Source: a virus. From it: a DNA stretch of 26,759 bases. The position numbers and the translations under genes are program-made. The DNA lies in the IMG/VR virus record IMGVR_UViG_3300032731_001053, positions 1 to 26,759 of that record. One strand, written 5' to 3'. Under the pieces are notes generated by a model. The model worked only from the letters and a program-made list of their open reading frames with translations, was not told the origin of the DNA and did no database searches. The first letter of the stretch is position 1. Each line of letters starts with the position of its first letter. Shown here piece after piece: positions 1 through 5,902 of the stretch.

Positions 1-1
1 C

Positions 2-112
2 TTCGAGCGGTCCGCCCTCCAGCGGCGGTCCGTGATCGCGGCCATCGCCGGGCGGCGCGAGTTCCTGGCCTTCGCCGGGCCACGCTTCGCCGGGGCACGC
101 AAGGCGCTGTGA
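2..112 (+). CDS. 3' end of an unidentified upstream gene (partial)
   Basis: An open frame enters from the left edge and runs 36 codons to a TGA at 110-112. The visible C-terminal peptide is rich in Arg and Ala (it ends GARKAL) and gives no family assignment. The stop overlaps the GTG start of the next gene in a GTGA arrangement, which is the main reason to think it is a real gene end coupled to the resolvase gene. The function cannot be read from this fragment. Confidence 0.5.
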   Translation, partial: FERSALQRRSVIAAIAGRREFLAFAGPRFAGARKAL

Positions 113-708
113 CCGTCGTCCTCGCCATCGACCCGGGCTGGGGTGGGACGGGGTGGTGCCTCGCTGCCCCGTCCGGCCCCTTCACGGTCGGCCACGTCGT
201 CCTCCCCGGGAAGGGCAGCAGGACGCGGTACAGCCGGCTCGTGAAGTGGCTCGACGAGCTGGCCGCCCTGGCGGGGCCCATCGCGGCAGACGTCCGGGTC
301 CGGGTCGTGCTCGAGGAGGCGCCGGAGGTCTACGGGGGCCGGGGCAACCAGAGCGCCACCGGCTACGGCATGGGGACGCTCGCGGGCGCCGTCCTGCTGT
401 GGGCTACGCGGCTGGCGCTGCAGGAGCCCGAGTCCTACGACTGGCCCTGGCCGGTCCCGGTCCGGGACTGGCGGAGCTGGTGGAACATCATGGGCAGCCG
501 GGACGTGTCGAAGCGGGCCGCGCTCCAGACCGTCAGCACGCACCGCTGGGGGGCCTTCCTCCAGCCGTGGGAGCCGAGCAGGACCGAGACGTCGCACGCT
601 GCGATCGACCGGATGCACGCCAGGAGGGGAGACGTCGCAGAGGCGATGCTCCTGGGAGTCGGAGCCGCGATGCGGCCGGAACTGGCGCCGAAGGGACCGA
701 GACGATGA
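109..708 (+). CDS. RuvC-like Holliday junction resolvase
   Basis: This 199-residue protein has the layout of the RuvC/RNase H-fold resolvases. The first strand carries AIDPG with Asp8, a following Gly-rich turn (GWGGTGW) matches the family, a second strand ends in VVLEEAP with Glu69/Glu70, and a late helix carries GDVAEAMLLG with Asp175. These are the expected positions for metal-binding carboxylates. Phage resolvases of this type cut branched recombination or replication intermediates so that concatemers can be packaged. The start is GTG at 109, overlapping the previous stop. The end overlaps a short ATG reading of no value, and a small ORF and an adenine methyltransferase follow. The fold call is fairly firm from the motifs. 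A role in packaging rather than recombination repair is inference. Confidence 0.75.
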   Translation: MTVVLAIDPGWGGTGWCLAAPSGPFTVGHVVLPGKGSRTRYSRLVKWLDELAALAGPIAADVRVRVVLEEAPEVYGGRGNQSATGYGMGTLAGAVLLWATRLALQEPESYDWPWPVPVRDWRSWWNIMGSRDVSKRAALQTVSTHRWGAFLQPWEPSRTETSHAAIDRMHARRGDVAEAMLLGVGAAMRPELAPKGPRR

Positions 709-721
709 GCGGTGCGCGGAG

Positions 722-850
722 GTGATCGCGACGGGTGAGGTCCAGGCAGCGGCGAGCCGGCGGAATGCCGTTGTTGTCGAGTCGATGGAGTGGTCAACGA
801 TCTACGTCTGCGCCGAGACCATCCGAGCGCTCAAGGAGGGCCAGCCATGA
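722..850 (+). CDS. small ORF coupled to the methyltransferase gene
   Basis: A 42-codon frame starts at GTG 722 and ends with TGA at 848-850, which overlaps the methyltransferase ATG at 847 as ATGA. The peptide is mixed and soluble, with a possible helical stretch (EVQAAASRRNAVVVESM) and no Cys cluster or membrane segment. The start is uncertain: GGAG lies directly against the GTG, closer than a normal ribosome site, and no other ATG, GTG or TTG is seen in this frame shortly upstream. The precise stop-start overlap and the otherwise empty 140-base gap are the evidence for it. It may be a small phage protein of unknown role or simply leader sequence. Confidence 0.4.
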   Translation: MIATGEVQAAASRRNAVVVESMEWSTIYVCAETIRALKEGQP

Positions 851-1674
851 TCGACCTGCGCTGCTGCACCGCTGCCGAGCTGCTCGCGGAGGGGCTCCCG
901 GAGCCGCCCCGCCTCATCATCGCGGACCCGGCCTGGGGCTACGACAACGCCGCGGGCGGGTCGATGGAGTCCGGCTCCGCCGCGGTCTACGAGACGATGA
1001 CGGAGGAGGCCGTCGCGGACGACCTCTCCGCCGCCTACCGCGCCGCCGCGGAGGACGCCTACCTCGGCCTGTGGTGTACCGGACCGAAGCTCCGTGAGTG
1101 GTTCCAGGAGTCGCTCCAGGGCTTCCCCTGGCGCTACCTCGGGCTCGGAGGGTGGGTGAAGGACCAGCGGCAGATCGGGATGGGCTTCCACTGGCGGGGC
1201 CACCTGGAGCCGGTGCTCCTGTACGCGAAGGGCGCCCCGAAGCCGTGCGGCACCGTCCGCTCCGCGTGGACAGGCAGCCGCCGGAGCCACTCCGAGAAGC
1301 TCCCCGAGGCCCTGGACGACCTCCTGCGCCTCGGGACCGTCCCCGGAGACCTGGTGGTTGAGCTCTACGCCGGGGAGACCGCCTCCGGTCCCCTCTCCGC
1401 CCAGCGGATGGGCCGGCGCTACCTCGGGTGCGAGTCCAGCTCGGCGCGGTGGATGAAGGCGCGGGAGCGGCTGCTGCGGGCGTCTGCCCCGGAGCCCGTG
1501 GCCGTTGCCTCCGCTGCCTGCGTCCGCGTCTACCGAGCGCTGGGGAGGCCCGGCGAGACGGTCGTGATGTCGTCGATCCCGGATAGCTGGCCGCCGACCG
1601 CCACCTCCTCCGCTCGTGTCGTCAGCCGTGGAGCCGAGGACGGGCAGCCCTGGACGGACGTGATCCCGCTCTAG
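847..1674 (+). CDS. MT-A70-type adenine N6-methyltransferase
   Basis: This 275-residue protein resembles the phage MT-A70 family, which transfers methyl from S-adenosylmethionine to the N6 of adenine in DNA. The catalytic motif is DPAWGY at residues 27-32, a variant of the usual DPPW. A conserved HSEKLPEALDDLL segment follows further on, then PGDLVVELYAGETA, which fits the SAM-binding loop. The catalytic motif precedes the SAM motif, as in this family. The start is set by AAGGAGG at 833-839, seven bases before ATG 847; the longer frame from 790 ignores it. The last 70 or so residues are Ala/Ser/Pro-rich and look like an added tail. A likely role is self-modification against host restriction. 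Substrate and site are unknown. Confidence 0.78.
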   Translation: MIDLRCCTAAELLAEGLPEPPRLIIADPAWGYDNAAGGSMESGSAAVYETMTEEAVADDLSAAYRAAAEDAYLGLWCTGPKLREWFQESLQGFPWRYLGLGGWVKDQRQIGMGFHWRGHLEPVLLYAKGAPKPCGTVRSAWTGSRRSHSEKLPEALDDLLRLGTVPGDLVVELYAGETASGPLSAQRMGRRYLGCESSSARWMKARERLLRASAPEPVAVASAACVRVYRALGRPGETVVMSSIPDSWPPTATSSARVVSRGAEDGQPWTDVIPL

Positions 1675-1697
1675 AGACCCAGCAACCAGGAGGACGC

Positions 1698-2156
1698 ATG
1701 AAGAGGACGAAGGACTACCGGCACCCCACAGGCCGCAAGCTCAACCGCGCTGAGAAGCGCCTCATGTCGCCAGCGGTCAAGGCCGCGGACGGCGGGACGA
1801 AGATCGACGTGGCGCTGGTCATCGGCTGGAAGCCCGAGTCCTCGCCGCCGCGGCCGAAGAGGGCGCAGCGAGGGCGGGGGCCGAAGCGCATGGGCTTCAA
1901 CCGCATGAGGGCGTGCCGGGACGTGTCCGGCGTCCGCGGTCGCGCCGAGCCCGTCGCCCCGGCCATGCCGAGCGACGGCGCGCTTCTGGCCGGCAAGTCA
2001 GCGGTGACCAGGTGGCGGAAGGCCCTCACGCGCTTCCTGACCCGGAAGGGCGCCAGCGCGGAGGACGCGAAGCTCCAGGCCCACCGCAGGCTGGAGCGGG
2101 AGAAGGACAACGCCAGGGCGTCGCGGAAGGTCGCGACGGTCGCGGAAGACGAGTAG
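1698..2156 (+). CDS. hypothetical basic protein
   Basis: The 152-residue product is strongly basic throughout. An Arg/Lys-rich N-terminus (KRTKDYRHPTGRKLNRAEKR) is followed by a Pro/Arg-rich middle and a charged helical C-terminus around residues 100-145. The start is well supported by AGGAGG at 1688-1693, four bases before ATG 1698. It lies 23 bases after the methyltransferase stop in the same direction, so they probably share a transcript. The composition would suit a nucleic-acid-binding protein, but no fold or motif is recognisable, so no function is assigned. Confidence 0.6.
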   Translation: MKRTKDYRHPTGRKLNRAEKRLMSPAVKAADGGTKIDVALVIGWKPESSPPRPKRAQRGRGPKRMGFNRMRACRDVSGVRGRAEPVAPAMPSDGALLAGKSAVTRWRKALTRFLTRKGASAEDAKLQAHRRLEREKDNARASRKVATVAEDE

Positions 2157-2161
2157 GGACG

Positions 2162-2443
2162 GTGGGCTACTTCGACCCCTGGACACCCCCTCGGCGGCGC
2201 CGTGGTCCTGCGGAGATCCTAGCGGCACAGCACCGGCCGAGCCGGAACAGCGGACCACAACCCACCTCGGCAACGAAGCGGCGGGCGACGACGGGGCCCA
2301 CGGCGACCGCTGCAGATCCACCGAGCCGCCCGGAGTACCGGGACCAGCGACCGCCGCCTGCCCTCTGGCCGACCCGGGTCGGCATCGTCCCCGGTCGCCA
2401 GCCTCACGGGCGGCTGGACCGGCGGGCCTGCGAGGCCAGGTAG
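2162..2443 (+). CDS. Pro/Arg-rich hypothetical ORF at the convergence point
   Basis: A 93-codon frame begins at GTG 2162, six bases after the previous stop, and ends with TAG at 2441-2443. The N-terminus (GYFDPWTPPRRRRGPAEILA) looks protein-like; the rest is low-complexity Pro/Arg/Thr. Third positions carry noticeably more A and T than in neighbouring genes, and only a weak GGGA lies before the start. It ends exactly where the convergent lipoprotein gene on the other strand ends. It may be a genuine small gene or a non-coding 3' region with an accidental frame. Confidence 0.4.
   Translation: MGYFDPWTPPRRRRGPAEILAAQHRPSRNSGPQPTSATKRRATTGPTATAADPPSRPEYRDQRPPPALWPTRVGIVPGRQPHGRLDRRACEAR
2368..2383. 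repeat. 16-bp perfect palindrome near the convergence point
   Basis: The 16 bases GCCGACCCGGGTCGGC read the same on both strands. The site is about 60 bases beyond the stop of the - strand late cluster and about 60 bases before the stop of the last + strand ORF. It could fold as a GC-rich stem in either transcript, but no T tract follows on either side, so a terminator role is only a possibility. Confidence 0.5.
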
Positions 2444-2866
2444 CTACGGGGCCAGCTCGTCGAGCGCCCTGTCGATCCCCGCGCACCCGCCAGCGCCGAC
2501 GCCGACACCCGCCGCGAACGCCCGCCACTGCGCCCGCCTCGCCTCGATCAGCGCCGCCACCTTCGCGCGGTCGACCTCGCTGGCGTACGTCCTGTCATCG
2601 GCGATCTGAGCCTGCAGCCGTCCGATCTCGCTGAGCGTCCGATCGAACTCCCGATGGATGCGATTCCAGTCCTCATCGGTCAGAAGCCAGCCGTGGAACG
2701 GCGCCGAGTCCTCGCCGAACAGCTCCACCGGCCTGCCATCGCCGACCAATTCCTTGAGCTCCGGCGCGTCGTACGCGGTGACCGGCGACCACTGGAGATA
2801 GGACGTCAGCGGGGAGCCGCAGCCGGTCAGCAGCGCCAGCAGGACGACGAGACGGGTCAGTCCCAC
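2444..2866 (-). CDS. lipoprotein of the lysis cassette, possible outer spanin
   Basis: The 140-residue product begins with a short charged N-terminus, a hydrophobic stretch and the lipobox LTGC with Cys16, so it is predicted to be lipidated and exported. After a Pro-containing segment there is a long charged helix, about residues 66-118, with coiled-coil character, and a Gly/Ala-rich C-terminus. It starts at GTG 2866, overlapping the end of the upstream membrane-protein gene by 10 bases in another frame. This mirrors the overlapping inner- and outer-membrane spanin pairs of Gram-negative phages, which fuse the two membranes at lysis. It is longer than most outer spanins. The lipoprotein call is firm; the spanin role is inference from position. 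Confidence 0.7.
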   Translation of the reverse strand: MGLTRLVVLLALLTGCGSPLTSYLQWSPVTAYDAPELKELVGDGRPVELFGEDSAPFHGWLLTDEDWNRIHREFDRTLSEIGRLQAQIADDRTYASEVDRAKVAALIEARRAQWRAFAAGVGVGAGGCAGIDRALDELAP

Positions 2867-3210
2867 GGGTCGCCGAAGCTCCGGTCGTCGCGGTCGTCGT
2901 CGTCCACCGGCGGGATGCTGTCGAGCGTGTCGTCGAGCTGGGCGTCCGCGACGTCCTGGTCTGACGCCTCCTGGTCCACGGCTCGGTCATCGTTCCGTGC
3001 CGTCGTGCTGGCGTCGTGCTGGTCTCGCGCCCTGTTGGCGTCCCTGCGCGCTCCGAGCTTCGCCCGCGTCGCCTCGGCCACGCCAGCCCCGCCGAGCAGC
3101 CAGCCAGCCAGCTCCACGGCACCCTTCGCTGCTGCGACGACTGCGACGACTGCGACGATGACGAACAGGAGCCGCACCCACAGCGGCCGGGCCTTGATCC
3201 ACTCCCCCAT
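2857..3210 (-). CDS. single-span membrane protein, possible inner spanin or holin
   Basis: The 117-residue product has a short basic N-terminus, one strong membrane segment at about residues 11-28 (possibly extended by the Ala/Gly/Leu stretch to 44) and a hydrophilic tail. The tail is basic at first and ends in a very acidic, Asp-rich region (DDDDRDD near residue 104-109). The ATG at 3210 shares one base with the upstream stop (TGATG), so the longer frame starting at 3525 is rejected. It overlaps the lipoprotein gene downstream. An N-terminal anchor with a polar tail next to an overlapping lipoprotein gene suggests an inner-membrane spanin, although the tail is acidic and disordered rather than a clear coiled coil. 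A holin is the alternative. Confidence 0.62.
   Translation of the reverse strand: MGEWIKARPLWVRLLFVIVAVVAVVAAAKGAVELAGWLLGGAGVAEATRAKLGARRDANRARDQHDASTTARNDDRAVDQEASDQDVADAQLDDTLDSIPPVDDDDRDDRSFGDPWD
3132..3158. repeat. three perfect 9-bp tandem units
   Basis: The unit CTGCGACGA occurs three times in a row. On the coding strand it gives the alternating Val/Ala membrane segment of the protein at 2857-3210. The repeat keeps frame, so copy-number change would lengthen or shorten the membrane helix by three residues. Confidence 0.8.
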
Positions 3211-3725
3211 CACTCCCCCCCGTAGCCGCTGATGTCCTCGGCGCTGGGTAGCTCCTCGTCGAGCGTGTCCATCGTTCCGGTGACGGAGCCGCCGGAGGCC
3301 CACCGCTTCAAGCCGGCCTGGCCGCCGAGCATCCCCACGAGAGCCTCCGGGAGCAGCGCGGCGACGGCCGGGATCAGCTTCTCCACCGCGGCGTGGATCG
3401 GGATACACATCCCGCCGGCCACCCCGCCGAGCACCGGCCCCCAGGCCAGCCTCGTCCAGCCGGGCCACAAGGGCAGGAGCCCCACTGCGACGCCGAGCAG
3501 CCCGCAGGTCAGGCGCACGATCCACCGGTTGATGGCCGACCTGCGCACGGCCAGCCGTCGAGCCGCCCGCGCCCTGGCTCCCTCGTCCTCTACCTCCGGG
3601 GGCACGACCGGGGGCGGACGGAACAGGCGCAGCCCCTCCTTGAGGAGCCGGCCCGGGATGGAGTAGATCAGCACGCCGAGCACGCAGACCTCGACGGTCA
3701 GGAGCAGGTAGTCGGCGGGGGTCAC
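3210..3725 (-). CDS. multi-span membrane protein, holin candidate
   Basis: The 171-residue product has hydrophobic segments at about 6-23, 68-87 and 94-111, plus a further amphipathic or hydrophobic helix near 117-134. A basic, Pro-containing loop (about 35-67) and a polar C-terminus complete it. It starts at GTG 3725, overlapping the endolysin stop as GTGA; the open frame extending upstream to 4019 lies inside the endolysin gene and is a shadow. Its position directly after an endolysin and before the possible spanin pair makes a holin or lysis-timing protein the natural guess. The sequence does not match a holin family that I can name. Confidence 0.62.
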   Translation of the reverse strand: MTPADYLLLTVEVCVLGVLIYSIPGRLLKEGLRLFRPPPVVPPEVEDEGARARAARRLAVRRSAINRWIVRLTCGLLGVAVGLLPLWPGWTRLAWGPVLGGVAGGMCIPIHAAVEKLIPAVAALLPEALVGMLGGQAGLKRWASGGSVTGTMDTLDEELPSAEDISGYGGE

Positions 3726-4207
3726 GCTGCCATCCGCACGCCGAGGATCTGGCCCGCCGGGTAGATCTTGATGGAGACCGCGTTGCCCTGGTTGGCGCCG
3801 AGCACGATCGCGTTGCCGTGCGGTGTCCAGCCTAGGAAGATCGCGACGTGGCCTCTCCAGTCCGAGATGGAGACCCGCCAGAAGACGATGATGTTGCCGG
3901 GCGAGGCGTCCATGATGTCCACGGCCTTGCCCCACTTGAGCCAGCTCCGGGCCGCCTTGTTCCGCGTCCCCTGAAGCCCCGCGAGCAGCATGATCCAGTT
4001 GATGAAGCTGGAGCACCACGAGACCTCATCCGGCAGCTCCCCGTCCCCGTCGACGCCTCCCGCGTCGCAGGCGTCGTGCATCGTGACGATCTCGGGGTTG
4101 TGCTTGTCCCCGGGGACCTCCCGGAGGCCGATGTACTGGAGCGCGATCAGTGCGTAGACGGGCAGACCCGGCGCACGGCTGCGGACGAATGGGATGACGT
4201 TGGGCAT
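3722..4207 (-). CDS. endolysin, NlpC/P60-like cysteine peptidase
   Basis: The 161-residue product matches the phage cysteine peptidase type often seen in lysis cassettes (TIGR02594-like). Cys65 sits in VSWCSSFINW, His120 in WRGHVAIFLG and Asn139 in VLGANQGN, giving the order Cys-His-polar of the NlpC/P60 fold. The N-terminal part (ALIALQYIGLREVPG) fits the helix that precedes the catalytic Cys in this family. It would cut the peptide part of murein from the cytoplasmic side once released. There is no signal peptide, so release should depend on a holin. The ATG is at 4207. Membrane-protein genes lie on both sides. Confidence 0.78.
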   Translation of the reverse strand: MPNVIPFVRSRAPGLPVYALIALQYIGLREVPGDKHNPEIVTMHDACDAGGVDGDGELPDEVSWCSSFINWIMLLAGLQGTRNKAARSWLKWGKAVDIMDASPGNIIVFWRVSISDWRGHVAIFLGWTPHGNAIVLGANQGNAVSIKIYPAGQILGVRMAA

Positions 4208-4271
4208 GGGGGCCTCTCTGAGGGACAGCAGGAGGTTGGCTCGCTCAGGCTACGCCGGGGGCCGGTCTGCG

Positions 4272-4511
4272 TCACCTGCCGACGAGGCCACCTGGGGGCG
4301 ACGGGAGGATGGAGTCGGGGATCGCGTCGATCGCATCGAGGTCGAAGACGACCGAGCCGCAGGTGCCGGCGCAGTCGCAGCTGTGGCGGTGGGACCGGAA
4401 GAGGGCGACGAGGGAGGCGAGGCGCTGGTCTACGCGCCGGATCACGAAGTAGGCGGCGACTCCCCAGGCCAGGCCGGTCCCGACGGCTACCGCTGGTAGC
4501 AGCTCCCCCAT
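4272..4511 (-). CDS. small single-span membrane protein
   Basis: The 79-residue product has one membrane segment at about residues 5-24, a basic juxtamembrane stretch (RRVDQR), a small Cys cluster (Cys45, Cys47, Cys51) and an acidic, Pro-rich tail. It starts six bases after the stop of the upstream virion gene, with only a modest TAGG before the ATG. Size and position just before the endolysin would fit a holin, antiholin or other lysis accessory. The Cys cluster is unusual for those, and no family is recognised. About 60 bases with no recognisable signal separate it from the endolysin gene. Confidence 0.55.
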   Translation of the reverse strand: MGELLPAVAVGTGLAWGVAAYFVIRRVDQRLASLVALFRSHRHSCDCAGTCGSVVFDLDAIDAIPDSILPSPPGGLVGR

Positions 4512-4517
4512 CTGGAC

Positions 4518-5032
4518 CTACGTGTGCTCGTGGTACTGGAGGGCGAAGTTGCCCGAAGCGCCGCCGACCGACGAGGCGAGCTTCGCCCGGACGCGGGCGT
4601 TGGCCGGAATGACCGGGGTCTGGAGCTTCACGGACTGGAGCCCCCCGAAGCCGACCACCGAGTTGCGGTTGAGCCGACGCTTGCAGACCAGCGTGTCAGC
4701 GCCGCCCTGGAAGAGGTGAAGCTCGTAGACCGCGTCTGTGTCCAGCGCCTCGACGTTGAGGAAGTGGAGGCTGTAGGGGTTCGTGATCGTGCTCGCCGGG
4801 ACGACCTCGACGAAGGCGCCCAGCGTCCAGACGCCGCCGCTGTCTGCGACCGTGACGCCGCCGGCCAGGGTCGGGTAGCACATCCCCTCGCCGTGGAGGT
4901 GCGCGTTGATGCTCTCCAGCTCTGCGAAGGCGCTGTCCGCGGTCGGGGAGCCCGGCAAGGCGGTGTTGATCTCGACGAGGCAGCAGCCAGGGCGGCTGCC
5001 TCGTCGAGATCAGGTACGCAGTCCCAGCCCAT
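4518..5032 (-). CDS. small virion protein gene interrupted by a -1 frameshift
   Basis: The ATG at 5032 has an ideal GGAGG six bases upstream and overlaps the preceding TAA as TAATG, so it is the natural start. From there the frame reads MGWDCVPDLDEAAALAAA and then turns into Arg/Ser/Thr-rich nonsense that runs open to 4628. A normal-looking protein continues in the -1 frame from about 4979 (LVEINTALPGSPT) to the stop at 4518. It has a beta-rich body (YELHLFQGG, TPVIPANARVRAKLASS) typical of small phage structural proteins. The downstream frame has a TGA at 5010-5012 and only an unsupported TTG at 4958 as an internal start. The intended product is about 171 residues. The shift falls inside the perfect hairpin at 4968-5011. 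A sequence error, a mutation or recoding are all possible. Confidence 0.65.
4968..5011. repeat. perfect 17-bp inverted repeat with 10-base loop
   Basis: The arms GATCTCGACGAGGCAGC (4968-4984) and its exact reverse complement (4995-5011) flank a 10-base loop. The repeat lies near the start of the virion gene at 4518-5032 and covers the place where that gene's reading frame changes. Neither arm shows T-rich flanks as in a terminator. Confidence 0.9.
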
Positions 5033-5460
5033 TACCAGCCTCCGAACTCGATGACGATCTCAGTGAGGATGTCGTTGTCCGCTGCGGCGTCGACCTTGCT
5101 GCGGCCGTAGAGCGTCCCGCCGGAGCCCACGGAGCAGGAGACGCGGGTCTGGTCACGGACGTGGGCCGCCGCTGCCTCGGTGCTGATCGCGATGAGCCCT
5201 TGGTCGGTCGCCACCCCGGCGCCGGTGGCCGTGAAGCTGGCCGCGTTGCCGAGCTGGAGCGGGCCGACGGTCGTGCCCGTCGACGTCGCGACGACCAGGG
5301 TGGCCTTGTAGGAGATGACGTCGAAGTGGGGCGGCAGCTCGTCGACGCTCCACTCGCTCCCGTCCGCCGCGTCGGCCTCGGAGAAGGAGAGGGTCTGGCG
5401 GTAGCGACCCCCAAACCGGGTGACTGCGCCTCGGACGACTGCGCTCTGTAGGTAGGCCAT
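5032..5460 (-). CDS. small virion protein, function unknown
   Basis: The 142-residue product is beta-rich with many small residues, no Cys-based motif and no membrane segment, like small tail or capsid-surface proteins. A purine-rich AAGGGGA lies upstream of ATG 5460. The gene sits between the frameshifted virion gene, which it overlaps by one base as TAATG, and an inserted + strand lipoprotein gene that cuts it off from the upstream tail genes by about 440 bases. It therefore either depends on read-through antisense to the lipoprotein gene or has a promoter of its own in 5461-5545. No family is recognised; the virion role is inferred from position and composition. Confidence 0.65.
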   Translation of the reverse strand: MAYLQSAVVRGAVTRFGGRYRQTLSFSEADAADGSEWSVDELPPHFDVISYKATLVVATSTGTTVGPLQLGNAASFTATGAGVATDQGLIAISTEAAAAHVRDQTRVSCSVGSGGTLYGRSKVDAAADNDILTEIVIEFGGW

Positions 5461-5545
5461 GCTCGATCCCCTTCTTGTGGACTATCTGCCGGGTCTTGTG
5501 AAAGATCCAGGGCAGGTCACCGTTGGATCAATGGGAGGTTCCCCC
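5461..5545. promoter_or_regulatory. divergent intergenic region, probable promoter for the lipoprotein gene
   Basis: These 85 bases separate divergent starts at 5460 (-) and 5546 (+). They are visibly less G+C-rich (about 58 per cent by count) than their surroundings. They hold the strong GGGAGG at 5533-5538, seven bases before the lipoprotein ATG, and a purine-rich site for the - strand gene. A TTGTGG with a poor partner 17 bases on is the nearest thing to a sigma70-type promoter, which is not convincing. The need for a promoter is inferred from the isolated orientation of the lipoprotein gene. Confidence 0.35.
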
Positions 5546-5902
5546 ATGAGATACGCCACCGCCGCCCTCTTCCTCATCATCCTCGCCGCCTGCATCGACG
5601 CCGAGCCGCCCGTGGGCGCCGGAGACGACGACGACGCCGCACCCGTGAGCGTCGACCTCGGCTGCGTCAGCCTGACCCCGGACGCCGGAGAGGCCGACGG
5701 GCCGGTGGTCCTGCGCATCGACAACGACTGCGACGGGCCGATCAGCTGTGAGGTCTTCGGCGGCGGGATGCTGTGGTCCGCCTCCATCCCGAGCGGAGAG
5801 GCATGGACCGAGCCGCCGGCCGTGTGCGGGGACTTCTTCGGTGCCTGCACGTCGGTCACGTCGTCGGTCTCCTGGGAGTGGCTCCTGAGCTGCCCCAGCT
5901 AG
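5546..5902 (+). CDS. inserted lipoprotein gene (moron-like)
   Basis: The 118-residue product has a classical lipoprotein signal: a short Arg-containing N-terminus, a hydrophobic core and the lipobox LAAC with Cys16. A flexible Asp-rich linker (GAGDDDDAAP) follows, then a compact domain with six Cys (40, 62, 68, 94, 101, 116), which could form three disulfides in the periplasm or on the cell surface. The start at ATG 5546 is fixed by GGGAGG seven bases upstream; a longer frame from 5459 lacks a signal at its start. It is the only + strand gene inside the late cluster and ends overlapping the convergent neighbour through CTAG. This isolation is typical of a moron gene expressed from the prophage. 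Superinfection exclusion or host surface change is plausible but unproven. Confidence 0.78.
   Translation: MRYATAALFLIILAACIDAEPPVGAGDDDDAAPVSVDLGCVSLTPDAGEADGPVVLRIDNDCDGPISCEVFGGGMLWSASIPSGEAWTEPPAVCGDFFGACTSVTSSVSWEWLLSCPS

Noticed and set aside
2368-2383. Intrinsic terminator at the convergence point
   Set aside because: The palindrome lacks a loop and a T tract on either strand. It is kept as a repeat only.
4628-5032. The 134-codon frame from ATG 5032 taken at face value
   Set aside because: Only the first 18 or so residues look like protein; the rest is Arg/Ser/Thr-rich in the manner of out-of-frame sequence, while the -1 frame gives a normal beta-rich protein.
5474-5502. Sigma70-type promoter for the lipoprotein gene
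   Set aside because: TTGTGG followed 17 bases later by GTGAAA has no acceptable -10 box. Only the region, not the site, is listed.
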